In this document: piece after piece, positions 23,573 through 30,696 of the stretch
Layout of the letters: every line of letters begins with the position of its first letter
Position numbering within the stretch: the stretch's first letter is position 1
NCBI GenBank assembly: GCA_964405405.1
Contig: CAYONT010000013.1
Span: forward strand, 1-45,836
From: CAMCYM01 sp964405405
Lineage (GTDB): Bacteria > Bacteroidota > Bacteroidia > Flavobacteriales_D > Sanyastnellaceae
DNA length: 45,836 nt
Direction: 5' to 3'
Notes under the pieces: generated by a model
Database searches by the model: none
Told to the model about the DNA's origin: nothing
What the model saw: the letters and a program-made list of their open reading frames with translations, nothing else
Made by a program: the position numbers and the translations under genes

Positions 23573-23769
23573 ACCTGTTAAGCATCCTGTTATTACAAGC
23601 CACACCGATGGAAGAGGTCTTTTTCGGTTCTGGAAAAGCTTGGGTGGTACTGGCTGTAGGGGCAACCATCTTGTTGGGATTGGTGGGTTGGATTTGGCGT
23701 GCGCAAATCCGATTGAAGGAATTGGAGCAACACATCAAAGCAATGAATGCTGAACAAATGAAGCCATGA
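23569..23769 (+). CDS. Small CcmD-like membrane protein
   Basis: A 66-residue protein with a hydrophobic helix (about 23-43, AWVVLAVGATILLGLVGWIW) and a charged C-terminal coil (IRLKELEQHIKAMNAEQ). Size, topology and position between ccmC and ccmE match CcmD, which stabilises the release of heme-CcmE from CcmABC. Sequence identity between CcmD proteins is low, so the call rests mainly on context. It overlaps both neighbours by 4 nt (ATGA). Confidence 0.65.
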   Translation: MNLLSILLLQATPMEEVFFGSGKAWVVLAVGATILLGLVGWIWRAQIRLKELEQHIKAMNAEQMKP

Positions 23770-24173
23770 AACGGAGCCACATCATTCTGTTGCTTCTCGT
23801 TGCTGCTGTGGTCGGCACGGTGATATCCACATTTTCTTCCAGCAGCCGCTCAGTAGGTTTTGCGACCGCACAAGCAGACCCTGGGGAGGAGTACAAAATC
23901 TCGGGAACGCTGGTGCGGGAAGAACCCGTGGTGTACGACCCCGAAGTAGATCCGAACCGAACGGAATTCCACATGCGCGACAAAGAGGGGAATGTGCAGC
24001 GCGTCCTGCTGAAGAAGCCCAAGCCCACCGGACTTGAAAACAGCGAATCTGTGGACATCTATGGACATTTTGACGGCGATTCATTTACAGCTACGGAGAT
24101 GTTGATGAAATGTCCCTCGAAGTACAATGAGCACAACCATGTGATGATGGATTCGGCATCGGCCGAACTTTGA
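23766..24173 (+). CDS. ccmE: Cytochrome c maturation heme chaperone CcmE, CxxxY type
   Basis: A 135-residue periplasmic heme chaperone with an N-terminal anchor (about 5-23) and an OB-fold domain (YKISGTLVREEPVVYDP; VDIYGHFDGDSFTATEMLMK). In classical CcmE the heme-binding residue is His in LAKHDxxY. Here that site reads MKCPSKY, Cys116-P-S-K-Tyr120: the CxxxY variant described from Desulfovibrio and archaea. In the Desulfovibrio case the variant works without CcmG and CcmH, and neither gene is present in this window. The C-terminus is rich in His (NEHNH). The gene overlaps ccmD-like upstream and is followed 4 nt later by ccmF. Confidence 0.92.
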   Translation: MKRSHIILLLLVAAVVGTVISTFSSSSRSVGFATAQADPGEEYKISGTLVREEPVVYDPEVDPNRTEFHMRDKEGNVQRVLLKKPKPTGLENSESVDIYGHFDGDSFTATEMLMKCPSKYNEHNHVMMDSASAEL

Positions 24174-24177
24174 AACC

Positions 24178-26961
24178 ATGGAATACATAAACGAGTGGAC
24201 GGCGGTTGGGCATCTGGGACGGACCTTGGTGGCAATCGCTCTGGGCTCTTCCTTCGTGGCGACCTTTGCATTTGCCAATCGCTGGGAGCGTCTGGGTCGC
24301 TGGGCCTTTTGGACCCATGCTGGTGCTTTGCTGGGAACGATTGGGCTCATCTTCTTGCTGTTTGCCACCCACCGGTATGAGTTTCAATACATCTGGAAGC
24401 ACCTGAACAACCTCATGCCCATGCGGTTCATTCTCAGTGCTTTCTGGGGTGGCCAAGAAGGGGGATTTCTGCTTTGGATGTTTTGGAACACGGTGCTCGC
24501 TGCGGTGGTCCTGATCGGCAAAAAGAGCCGTTGGACGATGCCGGTAATGGCTTGGTTATCGGGCATCATGTTGTTCCTGAGCTCGATGCTTTTGGGGGTT
24601 TACTTTGGTGATTTCATGCTGGGACTGGACCCGTTTTTGCTGCTTCGGGAGGCCCCGGAGAACTTGGGACTGCCTTGGACCCGTCAACCGGATTACCTCA
24701 CAGCATTCCCGCTCTTCCAAGACGGAAAAGGGCTCAATCCCCTGCTTCAGAACTACTGGATGACCATCCACCCTCCTACCCTCTTCCTAGGGTTTGCGGC
24801 CACGACGGTGCCTTTTGCCTACGCGATGGCGGGATTGTTCGATCGAACAGACCGGAGCTGGATGCGGCCCGCGCTTCGGTGGTCCTTCTTCGGTGTTGGC
24901 ATCCTGGGGACCGGAATTCTGATGGGGGGTGCGTGGGCCTATGAAGCGCTGAGTTTCGGCGGTTTCTGGGCTTGGGATCCCGTTGAAAATGCATCCTTGG
25001 TGCCTTGGCTGACCTTGGTGGCTGGAGCGCATCTGCTGCTCATCAACCGCAACCGGAAAGAACCGACCGCACTCTTCAGCACGTATTATTTGCCTATCAT
25101 CACCTATTTGTTGGTGGTCTACAGCACATTTTTGACCAAATCGGGCATCTTGGGGGATACTTCTGTTCACAGTTTTGTGGACAGCGGCATTCTGCCTCAA
25201 TTGCTCGCCTTTCTCCTGACCTACACGGCCCTGGCACATGCCGCTTTGTTGCCCAACCGGAAGGGGTTCTTTGCATTGCTTGGATTGTGGGGCTTGATGT
25301 TCCTAGTGATGTGGAAAGGGTACCCTGCCGAGGGTGTGTTGGTGGGGCTGGCAGGATCCGGATTGGCTACGGCATGGGCCTTTCGAAAGGGGTTTGAAAA
25401 GCGTGAAGAAGAGGAATCATTGGCTTCCAGAGAATTCTGGATGTTTGCGGGTTCCATGTTGTTGGTCGTCTCTGCTTTGCACATCACTTTCCAAACCAGC
25501 ATTCCCGTCATCAATCATTTCTTAGAACCTTTTGCCGGAATCTTCCAGTGGGGGGCGGATGCATGGAACAGTGATTTCTTGCGCAAGTTGGCAGCACATG
25601 ACTTCGCGCCGGGCACGGACCTTGATTTGACCTACCACCGAATTCAGGTACCCCTTGCCGTTCTCATCTCGATCCTGATGGGGTTTGCGCAGTGGCTGAG
25701 TTACCGGGATGCGGGGGCGCAAGGGGCAAAGGTTTTGAAGCGGTTGCGGATTTCTGCGCTGGCCACCTTGGGGGTGGGTTTGGTCTTGGTGGGGCTTTTC
25801 GGGGTGGCGCGGATGACTGTGCCCCTGACGCTGTTGCTTTTGTCTACGGTGTTTGCTGTTTTTGCCAACCTGCATTACTTGGTCTCCTTCCTTCGTGGCA
25901 AATGGGACACCATTGGTGCCAGTGTGGCCCACGTGGGTTTCGGATTGCTTCTCTTTGGTGCCGTGCTCTCCACCAGCCAGAAGGACATCATTTCCCAAAA
26001 CCAAATCGGTGACATTCGCTCCCTGAGCGAGGAGTTGGACAACCGTGAGGATCTGTTGATGATGCAAGGGGACACGTTGTCCATGGGGCCGTATTTCGTC
26101 CATTATGCCCGAAAGTACACGGAAGGAATCCATGTCAAATTCGAAATGGAGTACTTCGAAAAAGCGGACCGTATTTACCGCACCGGAGACGTAGTGTACT
26201 TTGACGGTATGGTTTTCGAAGCCCTTGAAGACCACATCGCTTCTGCGAAGTTCGAGGATGACATCGAATCCCGGTGGCGGTTCATTCCCATGCCCAACAA
26301 GCGACAAGCCGATGGGGTTGCCCCTTGGGAATCGGGGATCCCTGGAGCCAAACTGTTCACGTTGTCCCCACGGATCCAACTCAATGAACAGATGGGCAAT
26401 GCCCCGGAACCCGATACGCGACACGGGTTGTTTCAAGATCTTTACACCCACATCAAATGGGGACGCGTTACGCCCCTCGAAACCGATGAAGAGGGCTGGC
26501 TGGGCGGTCGAAAGCAATCGCTCGTGGTGGGTGACAGTGTGCTCATCGGTGGCACACTGCTGACCCTGGATAGCCTTCGGTCGGTTCCCACGGAGGAGCG
26601 TCCCGATCGGGGGCTCTTGGACAAGGATTTGGCCTTGGCTGCCTGCATCACCTTGAATGGCAAAACAGGCAGTGCGGTGCACGAACCCCTTTACATCGTA
26701 AGAGACAGTTTGCTGATACCCGACTTGTACGAGGCAACTGATTGGGGCTTGAAGTTTCGTGTAGACCAATTCTCCCCAGAGACGGAGACGTTGGAAATGA
26801 CAATTTGGGAGCACGAATCGGTCAAGAAGGACTTTGTGGTGATGCAAGCAGCCATATTCCCCATGATCAACGTTCTTTGGGTGGGATGCATCCTCATGGC
26901 TTTGGGTACCTTCATGGCGGTTCGGGCCCGCTGGAATCGGGATGCGCGTGTCCACCCCTGA
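24178..26961 (+). CDS. ccmF: Cytochrome c heme lyase subunit CcmF
   Basis: A 927-residue polytopic protein with about 14 transmembrane helices. The WWD heme-binding segment is SFGGFWAWDPVENASLVPW at about 259-277, with HPPTLFLGFA before it and TFLTKSGILGDTSVHSF after it, all standard for CcmF. CcmF accepts heme from CcmE and attaches it to apocytochrome c. The C-terminal soluble part (about 610-905) is longer than in E. coli CcmF and ends in a final helix (FPMINVLWVGCILMALGTFM). It begins 4 nt after ccmE and overlaps the DUF2520 gene by 20 nt. Without a CcmH in the window, thioether formation may rely on CcmF alone or on a distant gene. Confidence 0.96.
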   Translation: MEYINEWTAVGHLGRTLVAIALGSSFVATFAFANRWERLGRWAFWTHAGALLGTIGLIFLLFATHRYEFQYIWKHLNNLMPMRFILSAFWGGQEGGFLLWMFWNTVLAAVVLIGKKSRWTMPVMAWLSGIMLFLSSMLLGVYFGDFMLGLDPFLLLREAPENLGLPWTRQPDYLTAFPLFQDGKGLNPLLQNYWMTIHPPTLFLGFAATTVPFAYAMAGLFDRTDRSWMRPALRWSFFGVGILGTGILMGGAWAYEALSFGGFWAWDPVENASLVPWLTLVAGAHLLLINRNRKEPTALFSTYYLPIITYLLVVYSTFLTKSGILGDTSVHSFVDSGILPQLLAFLLTYTALAHAALLPNRKGFFALLGLWGLMFLVMWKGYPAEGVLVGLAGSGLATAWAFRKGFEKREEEESLASREFWMFAGSMLLVVSALHITFQTSIPVINHFLEPFAGIFQWGADAWNSDFLRKLAAHDFAPGTDLDLTYHRIQVPLAVLISILMGFAQWLSYRDAGAQGAKVLKRLRISALATLGVGLVLVGLFGVARMTVPLTLLLLSTVFAVFANLHYLVSFLRGKWDTIGASVAHVGFGLLLFGAVLSTSQKDIISQNQIGDIRSLSEELDNREDLLMMQGDTLSMGPYFVHYARKYTEGIHVKFEMEYFEKADRIYRTGDVVYFDGMVFEALEDHIASAKFEDDIESRWRFIPMPNKRQADGVAPWESGIPGAKLFTLSPRIQLNEQMGNAPEPDTRHGLFQDLYTHIKWGRVTPLETDEEGWLGGRKQSLVVGDSVLIGGTLLTLDSLRSVPTEERPDRGLLDKDLALAACITLNGKTGSAVHEPLYIVRDSLLIPDLYEATDWGLKFRVDQFSPETETLEMTIWEHESVKKDFVVMQAAIFPMINVLWVGCILMALGTFMAVRARWNRDARVHP

Positions 26962-27739
26962 TTCCCTCTTTCGCCATGTGGTGGTGATCGGTCGAGGGCA
27001 AGTAGGAACGACCTTGGTCCATGCACTCAGAACCGAAAAAATTCGCCACACTTGGTTGCCTGGCCGGACCTCGTTCTCCGACGATTTTGCTGCGTTGGAT
27101 GGTGTGGATTTGTGGTTGATTGCGGTTGCCGATGATGCCATCCAAGGGGTAGCAGAAATGCTACCATCCACCGGTCTTCGGGTGCACTTCAGTGGGGCAA
27201 CGGCTGCAAGGGTGCTGGGTCCAGGAGCGGGGTTGGTCACTTGGCCCATGGCCAGCCTTCGACGGGAAGAAAGCAATGGGCGCTTTGAACATCCCTGGTT
27301 GTTCACACAGAACGAAAGGTCTGGGGGAAAGGTTATGACCCCTGCTGGCCACGCATGGCTGTCGTTGCTGCGCTCTTGGGGGGCTGAATTGTATGCTGCG
27401 AATGATGAGCAGCGGAGTCGTGCGCACCTAGCGTCTGTCTTTGCTGCGAACTACACATGCACGCTGCTGCGTTTGGCCCACGAACTGCGTGCGGAAACGG
27501 GGGTGCCTTGGGAAGCTTGGAGACCTTTGGTTTCTATGTCGGTAGAGCGCATGTGGCTACCTTCGGGCGTGGAACGGGGTACCGGACCCGCAGCTCGGAA
27601 TGACCGGCACCTGCTCAAACTTCAACATGAACTGTTGTTTGGACATCCGGGGCAGGAAGCGTATGCTGTGCTGGGGGATTTGGCCTTGCGACAGAACGGA
27701 TTCCCTGCCCTCTTTGCTGAAAATCCTGAGCGGCCATGA
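26942..27739 (+). CDS. Rossmann-fold/DUF2520 protein (NADP oxidoreductase-like)
   Basis: A 265-residue protein with an N-terminal NAD(P)-binding motif (VVVIGRGQVGTTLVHAL, about 14-30) and a C-terminal helical domain typical of DUF2520 (HLASVFAANYTCTLLRLAHEL, then W-x-P-L). Such proteins resemble 6-phosphogluconate dehydrogenase and F420-dependent oxidoreductases, but their substrate is unknown. The start lies within the ccmF 3' end (20-nt overlap). Its stop overlaps kdsC (ATGA), a pairing often seen in Bacteroidota. A start inside this frame a little further downstream cannot be excluded. Confidence 0.8.
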   Translation: MRVSTPDSLFRHVVVIGRGQVGTTLVHALRTEKIRHTWLPGRTSFSDDFAALDGVDLWLIAVADDAIQGVAEMLPSTGLRVHFSGATAARVLGPGAGLVTWPMASLRREESNGRFEHPWLFTQNERSGGKVMTPAGHAWLSLLRSWGAELYAANDEQRSRAHLASVFAANYTCTLLRLAHELRAETGVPWEAWRPLVSMSVERMWLPSGVERGTGPAARNDRHLLKLQHELLFGHPGQEAYAVLGDLALRQNGFPALFAENPERP

Positions 27740-28254
27740 ACTACAAGATCCAACTTCACAGCATCCGACTTTTTGCATTCGATTACGATGGCGTGTTCAC
27801 AGATGGCACGGTGTTGCTTATGCCGGATGGAACTCCCCTGCGCTCTGCCTTTGTCCGTGATGGGTATGCGGTACAATGGGCCGTGAAACAGGGCTTGGAC
27901 ATCGCAGTCGTCACTGGAGGGCGTGAACAAGCTGTGATTGCGCGAATGGCCTCGCTGGGGGTTCAACAGGTGCATCTCGGCAGTGAAAACAAGTTGGCCG
28001 TGCTCGAGCGCATTTGTTTGGATAAAGGCCTAAAGCCTTCGGAGGTTGCATACATGGGCGATGACGTGCCGGACCTTCCTGTTCTGGAATGGGTGGGTAT
28101 GGCGGCCTGTCCCGCAGATGCCATTCCTGAGGTGCGAAACGTTTGTGACTATGTAAGTCCCTGGCCGGGCGGAAAAGGATGTGTGCGCGATGTACTCGAG
28201 CAAACGATGCGACTCCGTGGCAATTGGGCCGAGGATGGTGCCCATCATTGGTAA
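27736..28254 (+). CDS. kdsC: KdsC-like HAD phosphatase (3-deoxy-D-manno-octulosonate 8-phosphate phosphatase)
   Basis: A 172-residue HAD-superfamily phosphatase of the KdsC/HAD-IIIC type. Motif I is FDYDGVFTDG (about 15-24, nucleophile and acid Asp), motif II is VVTGG, the motif III lysine is in SENKLAVLERI and motif IV is MGDDVPDLPVL. KdsC dephosphorylates KDO-8-phosphate to KDO for lipopolysaccharide core synthesis in the cytoplasm. Other sugar-phosphate phosphatases share this form, and no other kds gene is near. It is the last gene of the ccm operon and overlaps DUF2520 by ATGA. Confidence 0.87.
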   Translation: MNYKIQLHSIRLFAFDYDGVFTDGTVLLMPDGTPLRSAFVRDGYAVQWAVKQGLDIAVVTGGREQAVIARMASLGVQQVHLGSENKLAVLERICLDKGLKPSEVAYMGDDVPDLPVLEWVGMAACPADAIPEVRNVCDYVSPWPGGKGCVRDVLEQTMRLRGNWAEDGAHHW

Positions 28255-28295
28255 GCCGGCTCGCCTTTTTTCAACCTTCGGGAACAAACCCATTG

Positions 28296-28303
28296 TACCT
28301 TCG
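28296..28303 (+). promoter_or_regulatory. Putative -7 element of yidC
   Basis: TACCTTCG, one mismatch to TAnnTTTG, ending 8 nt before the ATG at 28312. The spacing matches the accC and exonuclease promoters. Confidence 0.42.
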
Positions 28304-28311
28304 CGCGGCTC

Positions 28312-30159
28312 ATGGATCGGAATCAACTGATTGGATTGGCCTTGATGGCCGCGCTGTGGTTTGGGTATTGGTGGTATGTGTCTCCCAGTGAGGAGGAGCA
28401 GGCAGCTGCCATCGAACAAAGTGAAACGGGAACAGCCCCTGGCCCCCCTACAACGGTGGACGCTCGCTCTGAACGGGATTCCCCGGCGGATGCCAACCCT
28501 GCCCTGACAAACGACTCGCTGCTACCAACCGAATGGGTTGCCAAGTGGGGTGCTCTGGCACCGGCTGTCGCTGGCGAATTGACCCAAATTCCACTGGAGA
28601 ATGATCGGGTTCAAATCGGCTTTTCGAGTCGTGGCGGTATGCCTGAGCTGGCTTCATTGAAGGATTTCAAGCGTTATGGAGACCAAGATCAAGTTCAGCT
28701 CTGGGATCCTGCGTCAAGCCACATGGACATCTCCTTTGATTGGAACGGAGAAAGTCGGCCTTTGAGTGACCTCCATTTCAGCGCCATCGCCCGCACCGAA
28801 GAGGCCGTCACGTTGGAGGCAAGGGGGGCTGATGGTGCCGCCATCCGATGGGAGCACCGCTTGGAGGGGCACAACTTGCGATCCGAACTCTCTTGGGTGG
28901 GTGTGGGCGCTTCCTTGGGCGATAGCCTCCAGCTGAACTGGGCCGCTACAGGCATGCGCAACGAAAAAGGCTTGGATTGGGAGCGGCAGCACAGCGCGGT
29001 CTATTTCAAGGAGGCTGGCCAAGGGAGGGACTATCTTTCAGATGGCCGTGAAGACGAAGCCACCACCGAGTTGCCACTGGAGTGGTTGGCCTTCAAGCAG
29101 AACTACTTTTCTGCCTTGATTTCGGTTCCCAATGGATTCGCTCCGGGCGCCCAATTGCGAAGTGCCCCTGCGGTTTCCGATTCCTCTAACATGGAGTTCT
29201 CGGCTTCGTTGGCCATGAGAATAGGCTCAGGGAATGTGCAACCTTTCCACTTCTTCCTGGGGCCCAATGAGCTCCATGCCCTCGAATCCACGGGCTTAGA
29301 AGAGGCTGAGCGCGTCATCGATTATGGCTGGTGGATTTTTGGCTGGCTTAATCGGAACTTTGTTTTGCCACTCTACAATCTGCTGGCAGGTTGGACCACG
29401 CATGTGGGTGTAATCATCTTGCTGATCACCTTGGTCATCAAGTTGATTTTGTCACCAGTCACCTGGAAGAACTACCTGTCCTCGGCCAAGATGCGGGTCT
29501 TGAAGCCCGAGATGGATGAGATCAATGCCCAACACAAGGATGATGCGGTGGCTCGTCAACAGGCCATGATGACCTTGTATCGCGAAACGGGGGTAAATCC
29601 GCTGGCGGGTTGTATTCCTGCCCTTTTGCAAGCTCCATTGTTGTACGCGATGTTTCGATTCTTCCCTTCGAACATCGATCTGCGTGGGAAGTCCTTTTTG
29701 TGGGCAGATGATTTGGGGGCTTATGACAGCATCGTGGATTTGCCTTTCCACGTCCCCTTCTATGGTGCACACATCAGTGGTTTCACGGTTTTGATGGCTG
29801 CGAGTACCTTTTTTTACATGCGCCTGACGATGGCTTCTCAGCCTCAGCAGATGCAGCAGCCCGGGATGCCCAACATGCAGATCATTCAGCAGATTTTCCC
29901 CTTCATGATGCTGTTTTTCTTCAATGGTTTTGCAGCGGGATTGAGTCTGTATTACTTGGTAGCGAACGTCATCAGCATCGGTCAGATGTATGCCATCAAG
30001 GCGTTTTTCATTGATGAGGAAAAAATTCGTGCTCGGATTGATTTGAACAAATCCCAACCCAAAAAGAAGTCCTCATTTCAGCAGCGGCTGGAGGAAATGC
30101 AAGCCGAACAGCAACGTCGGACGAAGGAACTCAAGGCCGCAAGAAAGAAGCAATCATGA
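28312..30159 (+). CDS. yidC: Membrane protein insertase YidC
   Basis: A 615-residue Gram-negative-type YidC/Oxa1 insertase. An N-terminal transmembrane helix (4-22) is followed by the periplasmic beta-sandwich domain (about 60-330) and the conserved five-helix core (about 335-560). The core includes YGWWIFGWLNRNFVLPLYNL, the groove-lining helix with Lys (LLITLVIKLILSPVTWKNYL), the KMRVLKPEMDEI coiled region and NPLAGCIPALLQAPLLYAMF. A basic tail (KKKSSFQQRLEEMQAEQQRR) fits ribosome binding. It inserts membrane proteins alone or with Sec; the SRP RNA of the same pathway is also encoded in the window. Its stop overlaps the DUF6438 gene (ATGA). Confidence 0.97.
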   Translation: MDRNQLIGLALMAALWFGYWWYVSPSEEEQAAAIEQSETGTAPGPPTTVDARSERDSPADANPALTNDSLLPTEWVAKWGALAPAVAGELTQIPLENDRVQIGFSSRGGMPELASLKDFKRYGDQDQVQLWDPASSHMDISFDWNGESRPLSDLHFSAIARTEEAVTLEARGADGAAIRWEHRLEGHNLRSELSWVGVGASLGDSLQLNWAATGMRNEKGLDWERQHSAVYFKEAGQGRDYLSDGREDEATTELPLEWLAFKQNYFSALISVPNGFAPGAQLRSAPAVSDSSNMEFSASLAMRIGSGNVQPFHFFLGPNELHALESTGLEEAERVIDYGWWIFGWLNRNFVLPLYNLLAGWTTHVGVIILLITLVIKLILSPVTWKNYLSSAKMRVLKPEMDEINAQHKDDAVARQQAMMTLYRETGVNPLAGCIPALLQAPLLYAMFRFFPSNIDLRGKSFLWADDLGAYDSIVDLPFHVPFYGAHISGFTVLMAASTFFYMRLTMASQPQQMQQPGMPNMQIIQQIFPFMMLFFFNGFAAGLSLYYLVANVISIGQMYAIKAFFIDEEKIRARIDLNKSQPKKKSSFQQRLEEMQAEQQRRTKELKAARKKQS

Positions 30160-30659
30160 AACGGATGGCGGGCGTCGGGTTGTTTTTGGGAAGTTTGCTT
30201 GGATTGGGTTGGATGTTGGAATTGGGGTGTGGGCAGCGTCCTTTGGCTTCAGATTCCATTCAATGGGAAAGGTCTTTGGTCAGATATGAGCGCACCCATT
30301 GTTTCGGACCTTGCCCGGTCTTTCGCGCCGCTTTCCATCCAGATGGAACGGCCCAACTCGAGGTGATTCGCCCCTTTCCAGATGGCCCCCTATCCAAGCT
30401 GATGCCGGGGCGCTACCGGGGATTGTGGGTCTTGCCCGACCGTTCGGCAGTACTGGACATCGCAGATGACCTTCAGTATGGCAGCTTGGCATCCGAATAC
30501 GATAACCCCCGGGTGATGGATGTGCCTTCGGTTATCACCGAAATCAACGGCCATGTGGTGCGCAATCGCTTTGGAGGGCCGGACTTAGCAAAGCTCTACG
30601 GCGCTTTGGATCGGTGGTTGGAGGTGGTGACTTGGGAGCCCATGGTGGCTTCCGAATGA
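30156..30659 (+). CDS. DUF6438-like lipoprotein
   Basis: A 167-residue protein with a lipoprotein-like signal (MLELGC, Cys at about 25) and the motif ERTHCFGPCPVFRAAFHPDG (about 46-65), in which a Cys-Phe-Gly-x-Cys pair precedes a beta hairpin. This is typical of the DUF6438 family of Bacteroidota. The function is unknown; the two Cys may form a disulfide or bind a metal. It overlaps yidC by 4 nt. The same operon position does not reveal a role. Confidence 0.7.
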   Translation: MKRMAGVGLFLGSLLGLGWMLELGCGQRPLASDSIQWERSLVRYERTHCFGPCPVFRAAFHPDGTAQLEVIRPFPDGPLSKLMPGRYRGLWVLPDRSAVLDIADDLQYGSLASEYDNPRVMDVPSVITEINGHVVRNRFGGPDLAKLYGALDRWLEVVTWEPMVASE

Positions 30660-30671
30660 GGCCAACTTCTG

Positions 30672-30679
30672 TAGATTTG
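30672..30679 (+). promoter_or_regulatory. -7 promoter element (TAGATTTG) of the S46 peptidase gene
   Basis: Exact TAnnTTTG, 17 nt before the ATG at 30697. It gives a leader of about 12 nt rich in A/T (AATTTTTAAAAAATG), as expected for SD-independent initiation. Confidence 0.5.
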
Positions 30680-30696
30680 AACCTAATTTTTAAAAA

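Noticed and set aside
25522..27306. Open frame of 594 codons on the minus strand opposite ccmF
   Set aside because: It is antisense to a clearly conserved gene, has no recognisable family sequence and is rich in residues typical of shadow frames. Low stop frequency in GC-rich DNA explains its length.
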